A stretch of DNA of 64,000 nucleotides from an uncultured Campylobacter sp. (GTDB taxonomy: Bacteria > Campylobacterota > Campylobacteria > Campylobacterales > Campylobacteraceae), in NCBI GenBank assembly GCA_900539255.1, contig UQBJ01000001.1:1-64000 (forward strand), given 5' to 3'. Shown one piece after another: positions 23,928-33,267 of the stretch. Below the pieces are notes generated by a model. The model was not told the DNA's origin and made no database searches. It saw nothing but the letters and a program-made list of their open reading frames with translations. The first letter of the stretch is position 1. The number at the start of each line of letters is the position of its first letter. The position numbers were made by a program, and so were the translations under genes.

Positions 23928-25258
23928 TGGAAATCAAAAGAGTTTTAATCGCAAATCGCGGAGAAATCGCACTTCGCGCCCTGCGAACCATCAAAGAGAT
24001 GGGTAAAAAAGCCATTTGTGTGTATTCTACCGCCGACAAAGACGCACTTTACTTAAAGTATGCGGACGCAAGCATTTGCATAGGCAACGCTAGAAGCAGT
24101 GAAAGCTACTTAAATATCCCAAATATCATCTCAGCCGCCGAGATAGCAGAGGCTGATGCGATTTTTCCGGGCTATGGCTTTTTGAGCGAAAATCAAAATT
24201 TTGTCGAAATTTGCGCCAAGCATAACATTAAATTCATCGGTCCCTCAGTAGAAGCGATGACTTTGATGTCTGATAAAAGTAAGGCAAAGCAGATGATGCA
24301 AAGGGCTGGCGTGCCTGTGATACCGGGCAGTGATGGCGCGATAAAAGGCGTGGAGGAAGCGAAAAAGCTAGCGAGCAAAATGGGCTATCCTGTCATACTC
24401 AAAGCCGCAGCAGGCGGCGGCGGGCGCGGTATGCGCGTGGTAGAAAAAGAAAGCGAGCTAGAAAAAGCCTACTGGTCGGCTGAAAGCGAGGCGATGACGG
24501 CTTTTGGAGACGGCACAATGTATATGGAAAAATACATTCAAAACCCCCGCCACATAGAAGTGCAAATCATCGGCGACAGCTTTGGCAACATAGTGCATAT
24601 CGGCGAGAGGGATTGCTCTATGCAACGCCGTCATCAAAAGCTCATCGAGGAAAGCCCTGCGATTTTGCTTGATGATAAAACCCGCAAAAAGCTCCACGAA
24701 ACCGCCATAAAAGCCGCCAAAGCCATAGGTTATGAGGGTGCTGGGACCTTTGAATTTTTAGTGGATAAAAATCTGGATTTTTATTTCATCGAAATGAACA
24801 CGCGCTTGCAGGTAGAACACTGCGTGAGCGAAATGGTAAGCGGTATAGACATTATCGAGCAGATGATAAAAGTAGCTGAGGGCTACGCCTTGCCCGCGCA
24901 AGAGAGCATTAAGCTACGCGGACACAGCATAGAATGCCGTATCACGGCTGAGGACCCAAAAAGTTTCGTGCCAAGCCCCGGCAAACTCGCCACTTACATA
25001 CCACCAGCAGGGCGCAATGTGAGAATGGAAAGCCACTGTTATCAAGGATACAGCGTGCCACCCTACTACGACTCGATGATAGGCAAACTTGTCGTGTGGG
25101 CGGAGGACAGAAACCGCGCCATTGCCAAGATGAAAGTAGCCTTAAACGAACTCATCGTGGGCGGTATCAAAACCACGCGCGATTTTCATCTTAATATGAT
25201 GGAAAACCCTGATTTCATCAACAACGCTTATGACACCAACTATCTGGCAAGGCATTAA
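23927..25258 (+). CDS. accC: biotin carboxylase subunit of acetyl-CoA carboxylase
   Basis: The 443-residue ATP-grasp enzyme carboxylates biotin on AccB using ATP and bicarbonate. Domains in order: N-terminal Rossmann-like domain (VLIANRGEIALRALRT), ATP-grasp with the AAAGGGGRGMR glycine loop, the metal and catalytic region EMNTRLQVEHCVSE, and the C-terminal biotin-carboxylase domain with GHSIECRITAEDP. Length matches the family (about 445). It forms an operon with accB. Confidence 0.98.
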   Translation: MEIKRVLIANRGEIALRALRTIKEMGKKAICVYSTADKDALYLKYADASICIGNARSSESYLNIPNIISAAEIAEADAIFPGYGFLSENQNFVEICAKHNIKFIGPSVEAMTLMSDKSKAKQMMQRAGVPVIPGSDGAIKGVEEAKKLASKMGYPVILKAAAGGGGRGMRVVEKESELEKAYWSAESEAMTAFGDGTMYMEKYIQNPRHIEVQIIGDSFGNIVHIGERDCSMQRRHQKLIEESPAILLDDKTRKKLHETAIKAAKAIGYEGAGTFEFLVDKNLDFYFIEMNTRLQVEHCVSEMVSGIDIIEQMIKVAEGYALPAQESIKLRGHSIECRITAEDPKSFVPSPGKLATYIPPAGRNVRMESHCYQGYSVPPYYDSMIGKLVVWAEDRNRAIAKMKVALNELIVGGIKTTRDFHLNMMENPDFINNAYDTNYLARH

Positions 25259-25268
25259 GGCATTTTGC

Positions 25269-25297
25269 AAGGGCGCAATCATCACAAATTCGCCCTT
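25269..25297 (+). terminator. weak terminator-like hairpin after accC
   Basis: A seven-base-pair stem (AAGGGCG/CGCCCTT) with a 15-base loop lies ten bases past the accC stop and runs into a short T stretch. It is only a modest terminator. Confidence 0.35.
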
Positions 25298-25400
25298 TTG
25301 CCGCGCCAAAGCTAAATTTTTTGCGCTGAAAAATTTAAAAATTTATGACTAAATGTGAATTTTAACGCTTGAATTCAGCTTTTAAGCAACTCTTTTTTGT

Positions 25401-25406
25401 TATAAT
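25401..25406 (+). promoter_or_regulatory. -10 box (TATAAT) for the alpha-2-macroglobulin/pbpC operon
   Basis: TATAAT lies 34 bases before the ATG at 25440 behind a T-rich run, the usual Campylobacter sigma70 look. Confidence 0.6.
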
Positions 25407-25439
25407 TTTGCTTTTAAATTTTCACAAAAAGGAAACACT

Positions 25440-28400
25440 ATGTTTTACCCCCGAAAAATTCACATTTTTAAGGCATTTGCTGCGTTTTTGTTTGCCGCAA
25501 CGGCTTTGTTTTTCGTTGCGTGCGGAGAGAGCAAAAGCAAGGATATACGCGCTCAAAGCGAGGGCGTGATAGATTATCAAAGAGAACTTTTTGTTGAATT
25601 TGATGAGAAATTTACGCAAAAATACGATTTAAAGGCGGCTTTGGCAAATGGCGAGCTGAACGCAAAGGTAAATGGCAAAGAGATGCAAATCCCCGCAAGC
25701 GTGAAAGCACAGACTTTGCGGCTTGATTTGCCCTTAAAGGCAAACAGCTCTTACAAAGTGGAATTTAAACTTTATGAGACGAGCGTGAAGTTAGAGTTTA
25801 AAACCGCGCCCCTTAAAATCAACTTTGCGGGCGCGAATTTCGAGCAAAGCGATGATGAAAGCGTGTTTGTAGCGAGTTTTAACAGCTCTTTTGAGATAAG
25901 TGATGATGATACAAAGGGCATTTTGCTAGAAAAAAACGGCGAAAAACTTGAATTTAGCCTGACAAAAAACGAAAATTCAAAGGATTATACTCTCACAAGC
26001 GTGAAATTTCCACTCACTCAAAAAAATCAAAAATTAAATTTAGCGTTTAAAAAGCGTATTTTAGGGCTTGATAAGGATTTAGCCTATGAGTTTATCTCAA
26101 ACGCCAAAGGCGAGCTAGCCTTGCAAAGTGCGCTTGTTAAGGCAAGAAACATTGAACTAACTTTCAACACCGAGCTTGACACGACACAAAATGCAAAGGA
26201 TTTTATCCGCATAAGCCCAAATTTAAACTATAACGCCGTTATCAGTGGCAGCACTATAAAGCTCATCGGGGCTTTTGACATAGGGCAAGAGTATGAAATC
26301 ACTATTTCACAGGGCTTGCAAGCTAGAAGCGGCACGAAAACAAACAGGCAGTTTTCAGCCAAAGTGAGCCTTGCGGATTTAGAGCCAAGCCTTGCCTTTG
26401 CGAGCGATGGAGTGTTTTTGCCAAGCAGTGCAAAACAAAAAATCGCCTTTAAAAGCCTCAATGTCGATAAAGTAAAGCTCAAAGTGTATCAAATTTATGC
26501 GAACAATATCGCCGAGTATTTGCGCTTTCGCAACTTTCAAAGCAAGAAAAAATTAAGCTCAAACCAAAGCGATATTATAGGCTGGGACGGCGAAGCCCTT
26601 GAATACACGGGGGATTTGATTTTAGAGCGTGAATTTGAGCTGAATTCAGCCAAAAACAAATGGGAGCAAAACGAAATCGCTCTAAATTCTCTCAAAAATT
26701 TAAGCGGGGTTTTTGTCGTTTCATTAAGTTTTGATGAAAAAGGCACGAGCTATGATTTTAGCGAGCTTGAAAGCTGGCAAAAGTATGATTTTTTTAGAAA
26801 CCGCGCTGAGGTGAGCAAGCATATCATTTTTTCAAATTTAGCTTTGAGTGCGGAGCTGATAAATGATGAAATTTTCGTCAGCGTGCGGGATTTTACCACG
26901 ATGAAACCAGCAAGCGGGGTAAAAATCGAAGCCATCAGCAAGAAAAATCAAATTTTAGCCAGCGCAAACACCAACGCAAACGGCGAAGCGAGCTTGCAAG
27001 TAGAAGAGAGCAAGGCGTTGTTTTTGCTTGCAAGCAAGGGTGATGATGCGAGCATTTTGCGGCTTTCAAACCCGCTTTCAACGGACGGCTTTGACACTGA
27101 TGGGCTGATGAATGCGGGTAAAATCAAAGCCTTTATCTACACAGAACGCGGTGTGTATCGTCCTGGGGACAGCATTCATTTTAATGTCGTGGCAAAAAAC
27201 GACAAGGGTGCGCTCACTCACCCCATAAATTTAACGCTCAAAGACCCGCAAGGCAAGGTTTTGGCAAATTATGACAAGAAAAAACTTGAAGCCTTAAATG
27301 ATGGAATGTTTTATGAGGAAATCGCCCTTGACAAAGACGCTCCCACAGGCGTTTATGAAGCCACGCTTGACATAGGGGCGGAAAAATTTTATCAAAAAAT
27401 TTTGGTGCAAACTACCACTCCAAACCGCATAGAAGTGGATTTAAAGGCTGATGAGTTTATCAACATAAACAAAAGCAAAAAAGTGGATTTTAAAATCACA
27501 AGCAAATATCTTTTTGGCGCACCAGCAAGCGGCTTAAAGGCAAGAACCACAATGCAAATCAGCAAAAAAAGTTTCACAAACAAACTTTACAAAAACTACA
27601 TTTTTGAAAACCCAAGCCTTTACATAAGTAGGGATTATTACGATGAAGATGGAGTTTTAAACGAGCAAGGCGTTTTAAAATCAGCCTTTGAGCTAAGTGA
27701 GCGCACGCTCAATTCACAAGGAACGAATTTCAACGCCTTTTTAAGCACGGAAATTTACGAGCAAGGCGGGCGCAGCACAAAAAATGCCCTGAATTTAGAG
27801 CTTAGAAAATATGAGTATTTCGTGGGGATAAAAAGGCTTGAAAATGATTACATAAGCTCTGGGGACAAAATCACATTTAGCGTTATAGTGAGTGATTTAC
27901 AAAACAAACTCTTAAAAGGCAAAAAATTAGAATACAAAATTTATCAAAGCCGCACTTCGTGGTGGTGGGATTATGATAATTACAGCGAGTATTTGCGCTC
28001 CATAAAAAAGGACAAAAACTCACAAGTTATCGCAAGTGGCGAGTTAGTAAGTGGTAGCGAGCCTGTGAATTTGGACTTTGAGAGCAAGGACAAATACGGT
28101 GATATGTTTATCGAAATCATCGACAAGCAAAGCGGCGTAAGCACGGGACAAAATTTTTATGTGAGTTCTTGGGGCGCGCCAAACACGGCTAACATACAAA
28201 GCGCGCTTAAAATCAAAAGCGACAAAGAAAGCTACAAGGTAGGCGAAAAGGCAAAAATCGAATTTGAAAGCGTAAAAGGCGGCGTGGCTCTCATCACTTT
28301 AAGCAACAACGAAGGCGTTATCAAACGCTTTGTTTTAGACACAAAAGACAGGCTCACAAGTTTTGAAGTGCCGCTTGAAAAGGCTTACGCGCCAAATATC

Positions 28401-30827
28401 TACGCGAGCGTAAGCCTAGTGCAAGAGTATGAAAGCTGGCAAAATGATAGAGCCTTGCGGCTTTTTGGCGTTATCCCTTTAAGGGTAAATGATGAGCAAA
28501 GTAAGCTGAATTTAAGCCTTAAAGCACCCGATAAAATCCTGCCGCAAAGCGAATTTGAAGTAGAAATTCAAAGCAGTGAGAAAAAGCCTTTTACCTACAC
28601 GCTTGCTGTGGTTGATGAGGGGCTTTTAAGCCTTACAAATTTCAAAACGCCAGACATTTGGGGGTATTTTTACGCCAAAGTGGGCTTTAAGCTCAAAATT
28701 TTTGACACTTATGACAAAATCATCGCTAAAACCTTCGGCGAAGTGGCAAAGGTGCTTACAACGGGCGGAGACGCTATGCTTAGCTCATCAGCGATGCAGC
28801 GGACAAAAAAGAGTAAGCTCGATGAGCAAGCGGACAGATTTAAGCCTGTGGTGCTTTATCAAGCCCCTGTGAAAACGGACAAAAAAGGCTACGCCAAAGT
28901 AAGGCTCACAATGCCGCCGTATATGGGTTCAGTGCGCGTTATGGCGGTGGGAGCAAATGACAAGGCTTTTGGAGCGGCTGAGAAAAATGTGCTTGTTTCA
29001 GCCCCTGTGGTGATGCTTGAAACTTTGCCGCGAAGTTTAAGGATAAATGATGAATTTAAACTTTTGGTGCAGGTGTTTAAGGTCGATAAAGATGTCAAAA
29101 CCGCTACCATAAGCCTAAAAAACAAAAATCATCTTGTGAGCTTTGACAAAAGCCAAATTAAGGTGGATTTTAGCAAAGGCGACACGCAAAGTGTGTATTT
29201 TAATGTTAAAGTAAATGCCGAGCAAATCGGCGTTGAAGAGCTTGAATTTAAACTTGAAGCTGGTAAATACGCATACACAAGCCAAACGGAAATCGACATA
29301 AAGGCAAAAAATGCTTACGCGTTTGAGAGTGAAAATTTCATCATCAAAGCGGGCGAAAGCAAAGAATTTAGCATAGCAAGCGGCTATGTGAAAGGAAGCA
29401 CAAATGCCGTGCTTAAACTCAGCCCAACGCCGATTTTAAATTTAGACAAACGCCTGAATTTCTTGCTTCGCTATCCTTATGGCTGTATAGAACAAACTAC
29501 TAGCGCGGTTTTGCCACAACTTTACCTTGATAAATTCAGCTACAAAGCCGACAAGCAAAAAATCATCAACAACATAAACGCCGCCATTGCGCGCTTTGAG
29601 CATTTTCAAACCGCCGATGGAGGCTTTGCCTACTGGCAAGGCGGACGCAAAAGCGATATTTGGGGCAGCAACTACGCTGGTATGTTTTTGCTTGCCGCAA
29701 AAGAAGCTGGGTATTTCGTGCCGCAAAGCCTTTATAATCGCTGGTTAAATTATGAAAAAAGCGTTGTCAAACGCGGTATCATCAAGGACGAAAACCTAAT
29801 TTACCGCACCAACTCACTCTTTTTGCTCGCCCTTGCAAAAGAACCAAATGTATCGATGATGAATGTGCTTTATGAGCAAAGAGCTAGACTTGATACAGCA
29901 AGCCTTTGGCAGCTTGCCGCGGCTTACAAGCTCGCTGGGCTTGATGACATAGCCCTTAAAATCGCGCAAGGTGCAAGCATAGAGCCAAATTTAAACAAGG
30001 CTGATTATGAGTATAACTATGGCTCGGTAACGCGCGATAAAGCCATCATCGCAAACGCCTATAAAATCATCTACGGCAAAAACCACAGCGAGCTTTTGCA
30101 AGAGCTTGGAGCGAGCTTACAAAGCAATGAGTATCTTTCTACGCAAAGTGCTGGCTATGCGCTTTACGCGCTTGCTTTGGGGCTAAATTTGGACGAGAAA
30201 AAGCAAGGTGAGCCGATGAACGCCACGCTTAACATAAACGGCAAAAGCCACAAGCTGAGCGAAAAAAGCACGCAGAGCTTTGAATTTAGCGATGGCAAGG
30301 CAAGTGTCAGCACGCAAAAAGACTTGTTTGCTAGCTTTGGCGTGGAGGGCATAAGGCTTGATAACGCAAAGCCTTTTGAGAAAAACCTTGAACTCAAACG
30401 CAAATTTTTTGACGATAAGGGCAAGGAAATCAGCGAAGATGAGATAAAAAGCTCCAAAACCTTTTATATGGGCATCAGCGTGTCGCAAAAGGGCGATTTT
30501 GGCACACTTCGCAATGTCGCTTTAACGCAGGTTTTGCCAAGCGGCTGGGAGGTTGCGAACACGCTTTTAGCAGGGCAAAGCAAGGTAGATGCGCAGTTTA
30601 AGGAATGGAATTCAAACTATGATTTTATCGACATTAGAGATGATAAAATTATGTGGTTTTTCTCGCTTGAAAGCGGGGCAAGCAAAAACGCCACAAAGAC
30701 ATTTTTCATCAAACTTAACGCCATAACCCCGGGCAAATACAACCTTTCAGGTGCTTTTGTGGAGGCTATGTATGATGATAATTTTGGCGCATTAAGCGAG
30801 GGAAAATCCGTCATTGTGGGGCAATAA
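25440..30827 (+). CDS. yfhM: bacterial alpha-2-macroglobulin lipoprotein
   Basis: The 1795-residue protein is a periplasmic protease trap of the bacterial alpha-2-macroglobulin family. The N-terminal signal ends in a lipobox-like FFVAC, predicting a lipid anchor. Several macroglobulin-like domains follow. The middle holds the TERGVYRPGDSIHFN segment typical of the family. The thioester motif CIEQ is present at about residues 1349-1352, so covalent capture of attacking proteases is possible. The C-terminal region has the usual alpha-alpha toroid. It overlaps pbpC by 14 bases, the common YfhM-PbpC pair thought to protect and repair the envelope together. Confidence 0.93.
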   Translation: MFYPRKIHIFKAFAAFLFAATALFFVACGESKSKDIRAQSEGVIDYQRELFVEFDEKFTQKYDLKAALANGELNAKVNGKEMQIPASVKAQTLRLDLPLKANSSYKVEFKLYETSVKLEFKTAPLKINFAGANFEQSDDESVFVASFNSSFEISDDDTKGILLEKNGEKLEFSLTKNENSKDYTLTSVKFPLTQKNQKLNLAFKKRILGLDKDLAYEFISNAKGELALQSALVKARNIELTFNTELDTTQNAKDFIRISPNLNYNAVISGSTIKLIGAFDIGQEYEITISQGLQARSGTKTNRQFSAKVSLADLEPSLAFASDGVFLPSSAKQKIAFKSLNVDKVKLKVYQIYANNIAEYLRFRNFQSKKKLSSNQSDIIGWDGEALEYTGDLILEREFELNSAKNKWEQNEIALNSLKNLSGVFVVSLSFDEKGTSYDFSELESWQKYDFFRNRAEVSKHIIFSNLALSAELINDEIFVSVRDFTTMKPASGVKIEAISKKNQILASANTNANGEASLQVEESKALFLLASKGDDASILRLSNPLSTDGFDTDGLMNAGKIKAFIYTERGVYRPGDSIHFNVVAKNDKGALTHPINLTLKDPQGKVLANYDKKKLEALNDGMFYEEIALDKDAPTGVYEATLDIGAEKFYQKILVQTTTPNRIEVDLKADEFININKSKKVDFKITSKYLFGAPASGLKARTTMQISKKSFTNKLYKNYIFENPSLYISRDYYDEDGVLNEQGVLKSAFELSERTLNSQGTNFNAFLSTEIYEQGGRSTKNALNLELRKYEYFVGIKRLENDYISSGDKITFSVIVSDLQNKLLKGKKLEYKIYQSRTSWWWDYDNYSEYLRSIKKDKNSQVIASGELVSGSEPVNLDFESKDKYGDMFIEIIDKQSGVSTGQNFYVSSWGAPNTANIQSALKIKSDKESYKVGEKAKIEFESVKGGVALITLSNNEGVIKRFVLDTKDRLTSFEVPLEKAYAPNIYASVSLVQEYESWQNDRALRLFGVIPLRVNDEQSKLNLSLKAPDKILPQSEFEVEIQSSEKKPFTYTLAVVDEGLLSLTNFKTPDIWGYFYAKVGFKLKIFDTYDKIIAKTFGEVAKVLTTGGDAMLSSSAMQRTKKSKLDEQADRFKPVVLYQAPVKTDKKGYAKVRLTMPPYMGSVRVMAVGANDKAFGAAEKNVLVSAPVVMLETLPRSLRINDEFKLLVQVFKVDKDVKTATISLKNKNHLVSFDKSQIKVDFSKGDTQSVYFNVKVNAEQIGVEELEFKLEAGKYAYTSQTEIDIKAKNAYAFESENFIIKAGESKEFSIASGYVKGSTNAVLKLSPTPILNLDKRLNFLLRYPYGCIEQTTSAVLPQLYLDKFSYKADKQKIINNINAAIARFEHFQTADGGFAYWQGGRKSDIWGSNYAGMFLLAAKEAGYFVPQSLYNRWLNYEKSVVKRGIIKDENLIYRTNSLFLLALAKEPNVSMMNVLYEQRARLDTASLWQLAAAYKLAGLDDIALKIAQGASIEPNLNKADYEYNYGSVTRDKAIIANAYKIIYGKNHSELLQELGASLQSNEYLSTQSAGYALYALALGLNLDEKKQGEPMNATLNINGKSHKLSEKSTQSFEFSDGKASVSTQKDLFASFGVEGIRLDNAKPFEKNLELKRKFFDDKGKEISEDEIKSSKTFYMGISVSQKGDFGTLRNVALTQVLPSGWEVANTLLAGQSKVDAQFKEWNSNYDFIDIRDDKIMWFFSLESGASKNATKTFFIKLNAITPGKYNLSGAFVEAMYDDNFGALSEGKSVIVGQ

Positions 30828-33180
30828 ATTCTTTAAAAATCACTTAAATTTAAGCGTAAAATTCATAAAATTTTACGCTTTTTTAAACAGAACTTTTCGC
30901 GCCTTTTTTTCGCGCTTTTTTTGCCCTTTTTCTGCAAAAAAAGCCCTTAAATTCACAGCCATTTTAACGCTTTTAACGCTTTTTTTCAGCGCACTTTTTA
31001 TCTTTTTAAATTTTAGCCCAAATGCCTTGCAACAAGGCTTTGAAAAAAGATACAGCAAGGTGCTTTTTGACAAAGATGAGCAAATTTTAAGCGCTTTTAT
31101 CAACGAAGAAGAGCAGTGGCACTTAAAGGCAAATTCTGTCCCCAAACGCCTTAAAATAGCCGCTATTGAGTATGAGGACAAACGCTTTTACTCGCATTTT
31201 GGCGTGGATTTTAGCGCACTTTTTCGCGCCTTTGTAAAAAATTTAAGCAAGGACAAAAGAAGCGGTGCAAGCACTATTTCTATGCAGGTGATTAAGCTCT
31301 ATGAAAGAAACGAGCGCACTTATCTTAACAAATTTAGCGAAATCATCAAGGCTTTGAGGCTTGAACGCTCACTTAAAAAAGATGAAATTTTAAGCCTTTA
31401 TCTTAACAACGCCCCTTATGGAGGCAATCTCGTAGGCTTTTCATCAGCGATTTTGTTTTATTTTGACAAAAAGCCTGAGGACTTGTCGTGGAGCGAGGCG
31501 GCACTTTTAGCTGTGCTGCCAAATGCGCCGGGGCTGATGAATTTAGAAAAAAACAAAATCAAACTCAAAGCCAAAAGAAACGCCCTTTTGCATAAACTTT
31601 GCGAAAAGGGGCATTTTGACAAGGACATTTTAAGGCTTGCTCTGGCTGAGCCTTTGCCTAGCTTTAAACCACGCAAAAATCTAGCCCCGCACCTTGCCTT
31701 GCGCCTTTTAAACGACAAACAAAAGCAGGCTTTTTCGAGTATTGATAAGAATTTGCAGATGAAATTTGAGCAAAAAACAAAGGAATTTAGCATAAATTTA
31801 GCAAGGCAGGGCATAAAAAATGTAGCCGTTTTGCTGGCTGATACCAAAACGCGCAAAGTGCTTGCTTATGTGGGTTCGCAGGATTTTTATGATAGCGAAA
31901 ATTTAGGGCAAGTAAATGGCATAGTGGCTAAACGCAGCGTGGGTTCAACCTTAAAGCCTATTTTGTTTGCGCTGGCTATCGATGAGGGGCTTATTTGCAC
32001 CGAGTCGCTTTTGCTTGATGTGCCAACTTTTTTTTCAAATTTTAACCCCCAAAATGCGAACAAAAAGTATTACGGGCTAATCCGCGCGCGAGAAGCCTTG
32101 CAAAAGTCCTTAAATGTGCCTTTTGTGAGCTTGCTGCAAAGCTATGGTTATGAGCGATTTTTTTACGAGATGAAAGACTTTGTGGGCTTTGATGATGAGG
32201 ATTTTAACAAATACGGCTTATCTTTCATACTTGGCACAAAGGAAATGAGCCTTGAAGAGCTTGTTGAGCTTTATTTGGGGCTGGCAAATTACGGTGAATT
32301 AGCTGAAATTTCATACTTGCAAGATGAAAATTTAAGCACAAATTCAGCAAAAAACGCGAATTCAAAAAGGCGAATGTTTTCAAAGGGCAGTGCGTATCTC
32401 ACGCTTGAAACGATGAAAGAGCTTAAACGCGTGGGCGTGGAGCAGTTTAACCAAAGGGACAAAATCATCTCTTGGAAAACAGGCACGAGTTACGGGCGCA
32501 AGGACGCTTGGGCTTTGGGCGCAACTCCGCGTTATACTTTGGGCGTTTGGGCGGGGAATTTCACAGGCGAGGCAAATGCGAATTTATACGGCGTGAGCGT
32601 GGCTGGGGAGCTTTTTTTTGAGCTTTTGAATTTGCTTGATGGCGTGAGCGAGGAATTTGCGGCAAGCGATGATTTAATGCAACTAAAAATCGACAGCGCA
32701 ACGGGTTACCGCTATGATTTGCCCGTGAAATTTAGCTTTGCGCCTTATCCAAAAGACGCAAAAGCCTTGCGCGTGTCGCCTTACCTAAAAAAAGTGTTTG
32801 AATTTGAGGGGGTGGAGGTGGATTCTCGTCATTTAAATTTCAAAAACGCCACGCCCAAAATCAAACTAGACTTGCCATTGCACGCTTTGGCATTTCTAAA
32901 AGAATCGGGCGTGAAATTTGAGAAGAGCAAAAGCGTGAAAATTTTATACCCCACAAAAAACCTGCATATCGTGGCTACAAGGGACTTGCACGCTAAAAAT
33001 GCGCTCATTGTGAGGGTGGCGAATTTAAAAGATGAAAATTTGTTTTGGTATCTTAACAACTCGCTTGTCTATGAGGGCAAGGATAAGAGCAAGGAATTTG
33101 ACTTAAAAGCTGGTAAATATGAGCTTTTCATCATCAGCCAAAGCGGACAAAGCGATGAGATAAGCTTTTGGGTGGAGTGA
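30814..33180 (+). CDS. pbpC: penicillin-binding protein 1C
   Basis: The 788-residue bifunctional peptidoglycan synthase has a membrane helix at about residues 47-68 and a glycosyltransferase-51 domain with EDKRFYSHFGVD and the GASTISMQV segment. The transpeptidase domain has S378-T-L-K381 as its active-site SxxK and KTGTSYGRKDAW as the KTG motif. A C-terminal beta domain follows. It acts on the outer face of the inner membrane. The GTG start overlaps the macroglobulin gene. A later start is possible because the first 45 residues are not conserved. A short Asn/Ser-rich stretch (ENLSTNSAKNANSKRR) interrupts the transpeptidase domain. Confidence 0.93.
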   Translation: MWGNKFFKNHLNLSVKFIKFYAFLNRTFRAFFSRFFCPFSAKKALKFTAILTLLTLFFSALFIFLNFSPNALQQGFEKRYSKVLFDKDEQILSAFINEEEQWHLKANSVPKRLKIAAIEYEDKRFYSHFGVDFSALFRAFVKNLSKDKRSGASTISMQVIKLYERNERTYLNKFSEIIKALRLERSLKKDEILSLYLNNAPYGGNLVGFSSAILFYFDKKPEDLSWSEAALLAVLPNAPGLMNLEKNKIKLKAKRNALLHKLCEKGHFDKDILRLALAEPLPSFKPRKNLAPHLALRLLNDKQKQAFSSIDKNLQMKFEQKTKEFSINLARQGIKNVAVLLADTKTRKVLAYVGSQDFYDSENLGQVNGIVAKRSVGSTLKPILFALAIDEGLICTESLLLDVPTFFSNFNPQNANKKYYGLIRAREALQKSLNVPFVSLLQSYGYERFFYEMKDFVGFDDEDFNKYGLSFILGTKEMSLEELVELYLGLANYGELAEISYLQDENLSTNSAKNANSKRRMFSKGSAYLTLETMKELKRVGVEQFNQRDKIISWKTGTSYGRKDAWALGATPRYTLGVWAGNFTGEANANLYGVSVAGELFFELLNLLDGVSEEFAASDDLMQLKIDSATGYRYDLPVKFSFAPYPKDAKALRVSPYLKKVFEFEGVEVDSRHLNFKNATPKIKLDLPLHALAFLKESGVKFEKSKSVKILYPTKNLHIVATRDLHAKNALIVRVANLKDENLFWYLNNSLVYEGKDKSKEFDLKAGKYELFIISQSGQSDEISFWVE

Positions 33181-33267
33181 GTATTTGCAAAAGAATTTAT
33201 AAATTGAGCATTGTGAAATTAAGTGTGTTTGTAAATAAAAATTTACAAATTACACAAATTGATAAAT

